38,191 nucleotides of DNA from Methylobacterium sp. GTDB lineage: Bacteria; Pseudomonadota; Alphaproteobacteria; Rhizobiales; Beijerinckiaceae. The stretch is from contig PNLY01000054.1 in NCBI GenBank assembly GCA_013823325.1, forward strand, positions 1 to 38,191. Reading direction: 5' to 3'. Position numbers and translations under genes: made by a program. Under the pieces are notes generated by a model. It saw only the letters and a list, made by a program, of their open reading frames with translations, was not told where the DNA came from and did not search any database. Each line of letters opens with the position of its first letter. Position 1 is the first letter of the stretch. Below are positions 7,671 to 15,046 of the stretch, piece after piece.

Positions 7671-9487
7671 GCGTCCGTGACCTCCAGCTGCGTCACGGGA
7701 CCGGGCCTGACCGCCACGATCTGGACGGGACCTATGGCGGCGCGGTCGAACAAGGCGCGGGCGAGCGGGTTGATCAGGTGGGCCTCGATCATATTGCGGA
7801 TACCGCGCCCGCCATTCGAGAGGTCGGCCGTGCAGAGGCGACGCAGGGTCTCACGCGCCTCGTTCCCGAGGGTCACCGAATGCCCGGCCGCGGTGGCGTC
7901 TCGGAGCACGCCGTCGACCATGGACGCGAAGATGCGCTCGGCCACCTCCGGCCTGATGAAGTCGAAGACGATCACGTTCTCGCCGAAGCGGTTCAGGATC
8001 TCAGGCCTGTTCAGGACGAGCTTGAAGTGGTTCGCGATCTCGACGCGCACGCGGGAACGGACATCTTCATATGGCTGCTCCGGCAGGACGTTTGCGACGC
8101 GGCTGCCGTCCGCCGCCGTTGAGTAGATACCCAAATTCGAGGTGAAAACGATCAGCGACTCGGAGAAGTACACGCGGTCGCCACGCCCGGAGGTCAGCAC
8201 TCCGTCATCGAGAATCTGGAGGAACTTATCCAGGATGCGGGGATGCGCCTTTTCGATTTCGTCGAAGAGCACGACGCTGAACGGCTTTTCCCGGATCGCG
8301 TTGGTCAGCTCGCCGCCGACGTCGTAGCCGATATACCCGGGCGGAGCGCCGATGAGGCGCTGATCCGCATGCTCCGCGCTGAACTCGGACATGTCGAACC
8401 TGATGTAGGCGGTCTCGTCGCCGAAGAGCAGTTCCGTGACCGATTTCGCCAGCTCGGTCTTTCCCACGCCCGTTGGACCGGCAAGGAAGGCGATACCTCG
8501 TGGCCGCCCAGAGCCCCGCCGGCTGCCGATGCCGGTGGCGGCGCGTTTGACGATGTCCAGCATGTGGACGACGGCATGGTCCTGGCCCATAACCCGGCGG
8601 GACAGGGTCTCTGCGCCGCCTCGAATTCGGTCAGTCTCGATCTTCCGCCAGGCGTCCTCTGTCACCCCGACCTTGTAACGGCGGACGGCCTCCGAGACCT
8701 CGCCGACGACGACCCCCTCGGCGCGTGCCAGCTGAACGACGGCGCTCAGGTCGCTGAGGAGCATCCCCTCAGTCGAGGAGACCAAGTCGTCCTCGGCCCT
8801 ACCGACGTCCTCTGGCGTGGCCTCCCGCGCGCCGGGCAGCCCTCGGACGAGGGATGGAGCTACAGCCCTTCTCGCCGCCCTGTCGGGGGCGGCCACGGGT
8901 ACGTGCCGGAGGCGGGGGTTTCCGACGATCAACCAGTCCGGCAAGTCTCCCTCTCTGTCGGCGAGCCAGATCACCGTGTTGAACCGGGGGGTGCGGTTCG
9001 GCCCCCAGGGGCGGGCACTCGCGCTGTGGCTGAGGATGAGGGCCCGCGTGAAGAGGTGATGCTCGGCCGCCGAGAGAGCCTCGGGGCGGATCGTCAAGCG
9101 CGCGGCGAAGTCGGCGACCAAGGCAATGGGCTCTCCGGCCTGCCCGACAAGCCTCTCTAACGCCATACCGAGGAGATCCGACCCTCCGGATGCGCGGCCG
9201 TCAACCGGCGTGAGTCCCAGTCTCGAAAGAACCGCGTCGGCGCCGTCGGGGTCTGTGGTATGAATGACGCTGAAGCCGTTCATCGGGTCGAAGCCGATGA
9301 CGTTGGCGTATCCGGCCTCGGCGAGCGTCGCGGAGAGTACGGCGCCCATAGGCTGGGCGATGACTTGGGAACCGGCTTGGCGGGTCTGCAGGTCCCTGAC
9401 ATTGCCGGTCAGCAGGAACTGGCTTTTCAGGGGGAGGAAGCGAACGAGATCACGGCTCCACCGGGGCTGGTACTCTTGCGTTGACAT
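7667..9487 (-). CDS. Hsp100/ClpB-type AAA+ ATPase
   Basis: This 606-residue protein is the first gene of the four-gene operon. The C-terminal half is a ClpA/ClpB-type AAA+ module with Walker A GPTGVGKT (337-344), a GYIGYD pore-loop-like segment (384-389), Walker B VVLFDE (405-410), sensor-1 FTSN (448-451) and an arginine finger in the RPEILNRF segment near 500. The N-terminal 215 residues look like a second AAA fold that has lost Walker A; short segments near 24-33 and 171-200 resemble strands and loops of AAA ATPases. It lacks the Clp N-domain and the ClpP-binding tripeptide loop is not evident. The likely role is ATP-driven remodelling of protein or nucleoprotein. The start ATG has only a weak ribosome site. 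About 157 bases separate it from the small upstream gene, room for its own promoter. Confidence 0.92.
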   Translation of the reverse strand: MSTQEYQPRWSRDLVRFLPLKSQFLLTGNVRDLQTRQAGSQVIAQPMGAVLSATLAEAGYANVIGFDPMNGFSVIHTTDPDGADAVLSRLGLTPVDGRASGGSDLLGMALERLVGQAGEPIALVADFAARLTIRPEALSAAEHHLFTRALILSHSASARPWGPNRTPRFNTVIWLADREGDLPDWLIVGNPRLRHVPVAAPDRAARRAVAPSLVRGLPGAREATPEDVGRAEDDLVSSTEGMLLSDLSAVVQLARAEGVVVGEVSEAVRRYKVGVTEDAWRKIETDRIRGGAETLSRRVMGQDHAVVHMLDIVKRAATGIGSRRGSGRPRGIAFLAGPTGVGKTELAKSVTELLFGDETAYIRFDMSEFSAEHADQRLIGAPPGYIGYDVGGELTNAIREKPFSVVLFDEIEKAHPRILDKFLQILDDGVLTSGRGDRVYFSESLIVFTSNLGIYSTAADGSRVANVLPEQPYEDVRSRVRVEIANHFKLVLNRPEILNRFGENVIVFDFIRPEVAERIFASMVDGVLRDATAAGHSVTLGNEARETLRRLCTADLSNGGRGIRNMIEAHLINPLARALFDRAAIGPVQIVAVRPGPVTQLEVTDA

Positions 9488-9644
9488 TCAGCTTGGCCAT
9501 TCACGGTGATCTCGCGGTGACTCCGAGGCTACAAAGCCGAAATTGCAGCCGCAAGTAGCATCGTCTGGGAGTTGCTGCCTTCGCGTGGTCCTTCCTCTCG
9601 GCTGACCGACCAGCGGGTGCGCGCGTTTTGGCACCCTTGGCTTC

Positions 9645-9854
9645 CTATTCCGGCACGGAAACAGGAAGGCCCTTCCGGATAAGCCAGCTCTCGAAGGCCT
9701 TATCGTCGGTGAAAACCCGACGAAGGAGAGCTAGGGACGTCGCGGCGGCCCGCTTAGGCGAGATGTTGCGCATCGTGATGAGCTGACTCGAGTGGTGGAA
9801 CCACATTTCGTCGAAGTCGCGAATGGTGTCATTGTCAAGGTCGAGATCGGACAT
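9645..9854 (-). CDS. Small acidic protein of unknown function
   Basis: A 69-residue protein follows the TraM-like gene by 33 bases on the same strand. It has a good ribosome site (GAAAGGAA about 6 bases before ATG), which supports it as real. The N-terminus is very acidic (repeated Asp and Leu in the first 15 residues), followed by a basic helical stretch around 28-47. I recognise no domain. It could be the last gene of the transfer operon or a leader gene for the AAA+ operon that starts 157 bases downstream. An acidic N-terminus on a very small protein would also suit a DNA mimic or inhibitor, but nothing proves this. Confidence 0.65.
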   Translation of the reverse strand: MSDLDLDNDTIRDFDEMWFHHSSQLITMRNISPKRAAATSLALLRRVFTDDKAFESWLIRKGLPVSVPE

Positions 9855-9887
9855 CGGAATTTCCTTTCAAGCTTGGGAAGGTGGTCA

Positions 9888-10727
9888 TCAGGGTGCTTTT
9901 CGCCCGAGACAGGTCTCGAGGTCAGAAGTTTGGCGCCGGCATGCGAAGCGGCGGCTGCGGATGTCTTCGGCACCCTGGCGCAGTGACTGGTTCACGGCTT
10001 CAAGGGCCTTGTTCTCATTGGCGAGCTCCAGTCGATGGCGCTGGACGGCTGCCGAGAGGTTTTCGGAGGTGGGGATGCCTGCTTGCCGCTCGTGTAGCCA
10101 AGTGAGGACCTGACGCAGCCCTCCAAAGTCATCAGCGAGAAGGGCTTTGCGGGCTTCTGGAAGCAGCCCGGCGATGCTCTTCATCACTTTCCACGCCTCC
10201 TGGTTTTGGCCTATTGAGACCCACAGCACCATGTTTTCGATGGCATCGGCGCGCTGATCGGCGGGCAAGGCGGCCAACCGATCGACGATGCCGATAAGGA
10301 CAGCCTCGCGACCGGGATCAACCTGCGGTGCGGGCCTGCCGAAGACGCGCTCGAACCAGGTCAGCGAAGCAGGGTCGGCGGGCCTCGCCATAATCGCCTG
10401 GTCGATGAAAGTGATCGCCCGTGCGGCCGCCCGGAAACGGATCCGGAGATCGGCGTCGGACAGGATGGCAACGTCCGGCACGAGATCGACGACGAGGCGA
10501 GAAAGACGAGTGCCGTCGCGGTCGGTGAGACTGTAGCCGGCGGCTAGGCTGGCGCAGGCGGCAATGGCGATGGAGACGGATGCGATCACAAGAGCCCGAA
10601 TGACGGCGGCTGGCTTCACCATGGCGGCGAGCCGGCGGCTCCAGGTGTCCGTGAGGTCAGGAGCGGCGAGGATGCGCCGGGTCCCGACCTCACGGATCAG
10701 CTGCCTGCGGCGGGCGGGATCGATCAC
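9888..10727 (-). CDS. TraM-like conjugal transfer membrane protein
   Basis: The 279-residue protein starts with GTG at 10727, which overlaps the stop of the ATPase gene upstream (GTGA). Residues about 40-65 form one hydrophobic membrane segment after a basic N-terminus; the rest is helical, with a likely coiled coil around 225-260. There are no enzyme motifs. Its identification rests mainly on order: a small oriT-proximal protein, then a ParA/TraL-type ATPase, then this gene, matching traK-traL-traM beside the IncP oriT. By sequence alone I would call it a hypothetical single-pass membrane protein. It probably acts with the ATPase at the cell envelope during transfer. Confidence 0.72.
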   Translation of the reverse strand: MIDPARRRQLIREVGTRRILAAPDLTDTWSRRLAAMVKPAAVIRALVIASVSIAIAACASLAAGYSLTDRDGTRLSRLVVDLVPDVAILSDADLRIRFRAAARAITFIDQAIMARPADPASLTWFERVFGRPAPQVDPGREAVLIGIVDRLAALPADQRADAIENMVLWVSIGQNQEAWKVMKSIAGLLPEARKALLADDFGGLRQVLTWLHERQAGIPTSENLSAAVQRHRLELANENKALEAVNQSLRQGAEDIRSRRFACRRQTSDLETCLGRKAP

Positions 10728-11563
10728 GGCGCGGTTTCAACCACGTGCTGCGAGGCGACCTTGCGATTCGCGAGCGCCTGCCGGAAGACCGGGAGCCAAC
10801 GCGCCTTCTGCGTCTCGAGCCAGTCCTGGAACCAGAGGACCTTCGCCTCGTCGAAATACGCCCTCGCTTCGCCCGCGCCTTCCCCGGCCCTGGCGAAATT
10901 CTCGGCCGCGACGTCGGCGAAGCTCAGGCCGAGCGCGACCGCCTCGTCAGCCTCCTCGACGCCGAGATCATCGATCCAGGTGTCGACGGCGCCGCTCTCC
11001 TTCGCCTTCCTCAGGCTCCCGGTGCTCTGCCACCTGCCGAAATGCTCTTCCGTGCGGCCCTGGGCCCTGACCTGCATGAAGACGGTCGCGATCGTGGTGC
11101 CGTCGGTCGACATCGCGAAGTCGATCGCGTTGCGCTGGGCGGAGCCCGAGGTCGTCACGGGTCGGATGACGAGGACCCTTCCGCCGACACGGGCCATGGT
11201 ATGGGCGAAGTAGTCGAGCCTCGCGCGAACATGGACATCGTCGCGGGCGCCGGTGTCGAAGACGACGGCGTCGGCGCCTCCGGGCTGGCCCATCTTCAGC
11301 AGGTGCTCGCCGATGATCGTGTGCCACCCCGGCCGCATGACGTTGACGAAGACAACGTCGTCGTGAATCGAGCTCATGATCGAATTCGTCGTATCGCTCT
11401 CGGCGGCGAGGGTGGCGCAGCCCAGGCTGGCGAAGGTGTAGTGGACGGCGTCGGCGGTGACGCTCTTGGCCACACCACCCTTTCCTTCGAGCACGATGAT
11501 CAGTACGGGCGGAAACCCGCTCCCGATCGGCTTGCTGCCGGTCCTGTTCCCGTTTCGGTTCAT
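10724..11563 (-). CDS. TraL-like P-loop ATPase (ParA/MinD superfamily)
   Basis: The 279-residue protein has a deviant Walker A motif, GKGGVAKS at 27-34, typical of the ParA/MinD/TraL SIMIBI-class ATPases, and a DAVVFDTGA segment resembling their Walker B. I place the start at ATG 11563, 9-12 bases after AGGAAA; an in-frame ATG 78 bases upstream would lie inside the preceding gene. The C-terminus is helical. In IncP plasmids TraL sits between TraK and TraM beside oriT and is an accessory transfer factor; the same order occurs here. A plasmid-partition role is less likely because no ParB or centromere-like repeats are visible nearby. Confidence 0.82.
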   Translation of the reverse strand: MNRNGNRTGSKPIGSGFPPVLIIVLEGKGGVAKSVTADAVHYTFASLGCATLAAESDTTNSIMSSIHDDVVFVNVMRPGWHTIIGEHLLKMGQPGGADAVVFDTGARDDVHVRARLDYFAHTMARVGGRVLVIRPVTTSGSAQRNAIDFAMSTDGTTIATVFMQVRAQGRTEEHFGRWQSTGSLRKAKESGAVDTWIDDLGVEEADEAVALGLSFADVAAENFARAGEGAGEARAYFDEAKVLWFQDWLETQKARWLPVFRQALANRKVASQHVVETAP

Positions 11564-11588
11564 AATGTTTTTCCTTTCGCTTTCAGGT

Positions 11589-12104
11589 TCATTTCGGGCG
11601 GCTGACTTTGGTCGGCCGGTCGCCATTGAGGGTTTCGACATACTGCTCGGGCTGCGCTCCCGAGCCCGGGGCCGTGCCGGCGTGAGAGAGAGATGGCTCC
11701 CGCTCAGCGGCGGTTGGTTCTGATTTCCGGAGCGGTTCGCCAGTGCGCGCGCCGGCAGGCTGCGGCGACGAACTCCCAGCCTGGGGCGGGCCGCGGCGAG
11801 GGAGCCGAACGACGACCGCGTCTTGCGGGGGCTCGTCCTCGTCAGCTCCGTCGTTCAGGGAAGTGGGGCGGACTTCCCGACGCAGCGCACAGACATAGTT
11901 GGCCAAGACCTGAGGTTCGATCGGGATGCCTGCCGCCAGGATTTCGGCGTGGATCTCCTTCCAGAGCATGTCCCTACGCCGCGCCGCCTCGATCGCCGGC
12001 ATCATCACCCGGATCTGGTCCTTGACGGTCTGGCGTTTGCACCGGTCAGGGCTGATCCTCTCCAGCCGCGCGACCGCGTCTTGAACCTTGTCTGCAGCCG
12101 TCAT
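11589..12104 (-). CDS. TraK-like oriT-proximal protein (putative)
   Basis: A 171-residue protein with a strong ribosome site (GGAGG) ahead of ATG 12104. Residues 1-75 are charged and helical and could bind DNA; residues from about 85 on are Pro-, Ser- and Glu-rich and probably disordered. It is the first gene of the leftward transfer operon and is separated by 360 bases from the divergent MobC gene. In IncP plasmids the gene at this place is traK, whose product binds and bends oriT. I assign it by position and size rather than by a recognised motif, so the function is inferred. Confidence 0.68.
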   Translation of the reverse strand: MTAADKVQDAVARLERISPDRCKRQTVKDQIRVMMPAIEAARRRDMLWKEIHAEILAAGIPIEPQVLANYVCALRREVRPTSLNDGADEDEPPQDAVVVRLPRRGPPQAGSSSPQPAGARTGEPLRKSEPTAAEREPSLSHAGTAPGSGAQPEQYVETLNGDRPTKVSRPK

Positions 12105-12291
12105 CTGTCACCTCCTTTCAACGGAAAGTGGTGGCAGGGCTTCGGTCCTCGATCAACAAGTCATCGGCGACTTTTGTGACATACCGGACAAATGGTACGT
12201 TATAAGCGTCGGATCTGCGCCTCATATCTTAATTATAGCCAGTTTTATAGCGACGATTATGACAGTGATAATAACGCGATTATTATATGAT

Positions 12292-12314
12292 TATATGAAG
12301 TTTATTTTCATATA
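12292..12314. repeat. 8-base inverted repeat in AT-rich island
   Basis: TATATGAA (12292-12299) and TTCATATA (12307-12314) are perfect complements around a 7-base spacer. The repeat lies at the right-hand end of the phased AT tracts of the putative oriT and may bind a relaxosome protein or the TraK-like protein. Confidence 0.6.
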
Positions 12315-12343
12315 GAACTTAGTGGCGATATTAGGCCAGTGAC

Positions 12344-12376
12344 GACATGTAGACAAAGCGCGCTTTGTTACATGTC
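12344..12376. repeat. 33-base near-perfect palindrome
   Basis: GACATGTA + ACAAAGCG on the left mirrors CGCTTTGT + TACATGTC on the right; the only flaw is one unpaired G at 12352. The inner 16 bases are a perfect palindrome with no loop. It lies 90 bases before the MobC-like start codon and is the strongest symmetric element in the intergenic region. It may be the operator of a dimeric repressor or the relaxase/MobC binding repeat of oriT. Confidence 0.75.
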
Positions 12377-12466
12377 TTCTGGCCAGAGGGCGCTGCCCCC
12401 GTGGACCCCCGCCGCCTCGGAGGGCGAGTCGGGATTCTGTCCGCGCTACGCACGGAAGGTTCGTCG

Positions 12467-12847
12467 ATGACGACCCGGAACAATGAACCTAAAGACCTTA
12501 CGAGACCGGTCAGTTTCCGGCTGCCGCCTGCCGACAGAGCCAAGCTGATGGAGGTGGCGGCCGCTCAGGGGCTAACGGCCGGTCAGCTCGCACGCCGGAT
12601 CGTCGCCCGCGACCTCGGCATGGTGGCGAAGCTGAGCCATGTGCGCCGCGCCATCGCGAATGCCGCGATCCTGCGGCAGCTTCTCGGCGATCTTGGACGC
12701 CTGGGAAACAACCTCAACCAGATCGCGGCACGGCTCAATGCTGGCGGCAAGCATGCGGAGGCAATCCATGATCTCGACCGCCTTCGGTCCAGTCTCGAGA
12801 CGGCTCTGGCGTGTGTGATCGCGACGTTGAAGCGGCGCCGGTCATGA
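12467..12847 (+). CDS. MobC/TraJ-like relaxosome accessory protein
   Basis: The 126-residue protein begins at ATG 12467, with GGAAGG seven bases upstream; the frame is open further upstream but runs through the palindromes and lacks a ribosome site. Near residues 9-45 it has the pattern of MobC-type DNA-binding proteins (RPVSFRLPPADRAKL, like a ribbon-helix-helix start). It carries the family's GxNLNQIAxRLN segment at about residue 83. MobC/TraJ proteins bind oriT and load the relaxase. The stop overlaps the relaxase start (ATGA), so the two are co-translated. The MobC family assignment is secure by motif; the exact subfamily is not. Confidence 0.85.
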   Translation: MTTRNNEPKDLTRPVSFRLPPADRAKLMEVAAAQGLTAGQLARRIVARDLGMVAKLSHVRRAIANAAILRQLLGDLGRLGNNLNQIAARLNAGGKHAEAIHDLDRLRSSLETALACVIATLKRRRS

Positions 12848-14559
12848 TCATCCGCTCCAGCTTCGTCGGCGATGATCCGGGCAGAGTCCGGCATCTTCTC
12901 GACGCCGAGAACAACGAGCGGGTCGTGGCTCGGACCGACCTTGACCGGGGCTGCCCAGCTGATCTCGATCTGGCGTTGGAGATGTACTCCGCGTTGGGCG
13001 CGTCGAACGTGCGGGCGAAGAACAGGGTCGCACATATCAAATGCTCACCGTTCCTGGCACTCGACGAGGCAGGGTTGCTGCGGATGATCGAGGTCGTCGA
13101 GCGCGAGCACGGAATCCCGGCCGACCAGCCGCGCAAGGTCATCGTCCACTACAAGGGCAATCGCCCCTTCCACGTTCACCTGCTCTATGCGGCGGTGAAT
13201 CCGGCGACGGGGCGGGTCCTTTCGTCGAAGCTGAATTACCAGGCCGACGAATTGGCTTCTCGGATTCTCGAGATCGAGTTCGGGGAAGATATCGTCCCAG
13301 GACCGCGGATCCGGAAAAACGAGGAGGCCTTGGCGGCGCGAGGTGAGGCTGCCATGGCCGCTATCCTCTCCCGCTATGAGCCTGTCCGCAACCGCAATGG
13401 CGACACCGAGAATGACCGGCAGCAGGGCGCCCGAACCAAAATGCCGCCCAAGGAGTTCCGGCGCCGACTTGCAAACGCCCTGGCTTCGACGGGGGCACCA
13501 CCCTCGCTTCCTCGCGCTCTCGGCAAGGGAGAGTTCGCCATAGCGGTCGGCGATCGGCGAGACGCGCTGATGCTCGTCCACCTGCGGTCGGGCGCGGCCT
13601 ATTCGCTGGGGCGAACCCTAGCCGGGATGGCTTTGCCGTCTCTCGTCGACAACTATGAATTGGCGCGCCTGCGGGCTCAGGCAAGGCCTTTGGCCGAGGT
13701 TGTGCGTGACGCGCTCGTCGCGTCCCACCGCCGGGCCGAGGCCCTTGCCGACCGGGAAATCCGACGCGGCGCCTTCGAGACTGTCATCGATGGCGAAGTC
13801 GACACGTTCTTTTCGAGGTTGCGCCGCCAGCGAGACGCGCAACCGAAAGGCCAAGAAGGCATGTCTCTCAGGGCGCTTCGCGCAGCAACGCGTGCAGCTG
13901 AGAGGCTGGCCCAGTCGCTTCATCAGCGTCGCATCGACCGCGCCTTCCGTGCGGCCCGCATTCTTCAGTCGCCCAGGACTCGCAAGGCCGCCTTTGCGCT
14001 GGCCGCTTCCGGCGCCCTCTTGGCGGGAGGCAGCTTCGCCATGGCGGTCGGCGCGGGCGTGCTCGCGACGATCATGCTGAAGGACCAAGCTATGGCGCGA
14101 CGCGAGGAGGCTTACAAGCTGATCGCCTCACGCCGGAGGAAGGCTCACGCCGAGGCGCCCTCGCTTCGGCTGACGGCCAAAGAGCCTGATAGGTCGGACA
14201 ATACCCTAGCCGAGAAGCGGGCGCAGCCGGCGTTCGAGTTCGACAGCGTGCCACGCGAGCAGCGCGTCCTCGCGGGCATCGCTATGCATCATATGTCGAT
14301 GGGCTGGAACACAGATTTAACCGAGGCGGTCCACCGGGCTCTAGGGCCGGCTATAATGGCGGGCATTCAAACCCTTCATCGGAGTGGCTCTGAAACCCAA
14401 AAGTCCACTGTGGAAAGCTGGGCGAAGGGTGCCCGGAAGACCTTCGGTGCGGCGTCGGCACTGCGCCGTGCCGGAGAGCTTGCTGCAGCCGCCTCCCTAG
14501 AGCAGCAGGGACGTCGCCTTACGCCGAGGTCGCGCGAGCGCCGCAAAGGACGGGGATGA
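12844..14559 (+). CDS. VirD2/MobA-type relaxase with His in place of motif-I Tyr
   Basis: The 571-residue protein starts at ATG 12844, overlapping the MobC stop. Residues 60-125 match the MobA/VirD2 nuclease: a RVAHIKCSPF segment (H64) and the metal-binding motif HVHLLYAAVNPATG (H110, H112), where relaxases have HxHxxxNxxxPxTG. The N-terminal segment that normally carries the nucleophilic Tyr reads RHLLDAEN at 16-23, so His17 sits where Tyr is expected. The middle is charged and helical. A hydrophobic stretch of about 35 residues lies near 380-415 and could anchor the protein to the membrane. It is expected to nick oriT and lead the strand into a coupling protein; no coupling protein or type IV secretion genes are in view. 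It converges on the next gene with a 3-base gap. Confidence 0.82.
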   Translation: MIIRSSFVGDDPGRVRHLLDAENNERVVARTDLDRGCPADLDLALEMYSALGASNVRAKNRVAHIKCSPFLALDEAGLLRMIEVVEREHGIPADQPRKVIVHYKGNRPFHVHLLYAAVNPATGRVLSSKLNYQADELASRILEIEFGEDIVPGPRIRKNEEALAARGEAAMAAILSRYEPVRNRNGDTENDRQQGARTKMPPKEFRRRLANALASTGAPPSLPRALGKGEFAIAVGDRRDALMLVHLRSGAAYSLGRTLAGMALPSLVDNYELARLRAQARPLAEVVRDALVASHRRAEALADREIRRGAFETVIDGEVDTFFSRLRRQRDAQPKGQEGMSLRALRAATRAAERLAQSLHQRRIDRAFRAARILQSPRTRKAAFALAASGALLAGGSFAMAVGAGVLATIMLKDQAMARREEAYKLIASRRRKAHAEAPSLRLTAKEPDRSDNTLAEKRAQPAFEFDSVPREQRVLAGIAMHHMSMGWNTDLTEAVHRALGPAIMAGIQTLHRSGSETQKSTVESWAKGARKTFGAASALRRAGELAAAASLEQQGRRLTPRSRERRKGRG

Positions 14560-14562
14560 ACA

Positions 14563-14799
14563 CTAGTGGCCCATCCCCTGGGGCTTATGGGCCGTGCCGC
14601 TTTTGACCCATTGGATGAGGGTGTCGCGACTGTAGACCGGGCGGCATCCAGGCAATTGCTCGAAGGGCGGTCCGCTGCCGCGGCTGCGTTGCTTGTTGAG
14701 CGCCGCCGCGTCGACTTCGAGGATTTGCGCGACTGCGCCGGTGGACAGGAACTCCGGAGCCTTCTCGAGGCGCTCCAAAACTTTCTTCAGGTACGACAT
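14563..14799 (-). CDS. Small helix-turn-helix protein (excisionase/MerR-like)
   Basis: I place the start at ATG 14799, giving 78 residues. A longer open frame extends to 15120, but it runs through the repeat at 14939-14975 and its extra N-terminus reads as low-complexity, non-coding sequence. Residues 16-70 resemble the winged helix of AlpA/excisionase-type proteins: STGAVAQIL (helix 1), then a turn, a basic helix and a VYSRDTLIQWV ending. Such proteins control excision or transcription in mobile elements. No strong ribosome site is visible, so expression is uncertain. It is convergent with the relaxase gene. Confidence 0.68.
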   Translation of the reverse strand: MSYLKKVLERLEKAPEFLSTGAVAQILEVDAAALNKQRSRGSGPPFEQLPGCRPVYSRDTLIQWVKSGTAHKPQGMGH

Positions 14800-14938
14800 G
14801 GCGACGTGACGATGTCCGACGTGTCGCTGCCGATGGCAGCCTCGCACGCTCGAGTTTGCCGGCGATCGTGCCGGCCGGCCGAAGCTCGCCAATAACCGAC
14901 TAATAATCGCGTTAGACGAGCTGACAACGCCAGATGAT

Positions 14939-14975
14939 GTGAAAATCCGGGACACACGCGTGAAAATCCGCGACA
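14939..14975. repeat. Two 16-base direct repeats spaced 21 bases (IS-end-like)
   Basis: GTGAAAATCCGGGACA (14939-14954) and GTGAAAATCCGCGACA (14960-14975) differ at one base and are offset by exactly 21 bases, two helical turns. Terminal repeats of this kind, ending in CGACA, resemble the multiple transposase-binding repeats at ends of IS21-family elements. No istA or istB gene is near, so this would be a relic or solo end. They could instead be operator sites for the adjacent helix-turn-helix protein. Confidence 0.6.
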
Positions 14976-15046
14976 GGTGAGCTTGCGCGGTTGCTCGCTC
15001 GCCATCCAGTCCTAGCATTGCTGGTATCCTAGAATCGGAGTGTGCC

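Larger units (their letters stand above)
12105..12466 (+). other. Candidate origin of transfer (oriT) and divergent promoter region
   Basis: This 362-base segment between divergent transfer operons contains no convincing gene. It holds an AT-rich island (about 12229-12314) with seven AT tracts spaced 11-12 bases apart, a pattern expected of curved DNA; an inverted repeat at 12292-12314; a long palindrome at 12344-12376; a perfect 10-base palindrome TCTGGCCAGA at 12378-12387; and a small GC hairpin GGGC-GCT-GCCC at 12388-12399. Such features, beside a relaxase and MobC, are what oriT regions usually contain. I cannot point to the nick site. Confidence 0.6.

Noticed and set aside
1..9487. Assignment as a canonical Mokosh type I system
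   Set aside because: The kinase-helicase resembles MkoA, but there is no phospholipase-D-type nuclease gene, and the ATPase and radical-SAM partners do not belong to that system as I know it.
12181..12320. AT-rich island as a replication origin with iterons
   Set aside because: The tracts are phased but are not sequence repeats, and no Rep gene is near; transfer genes on both sides favour oriT.
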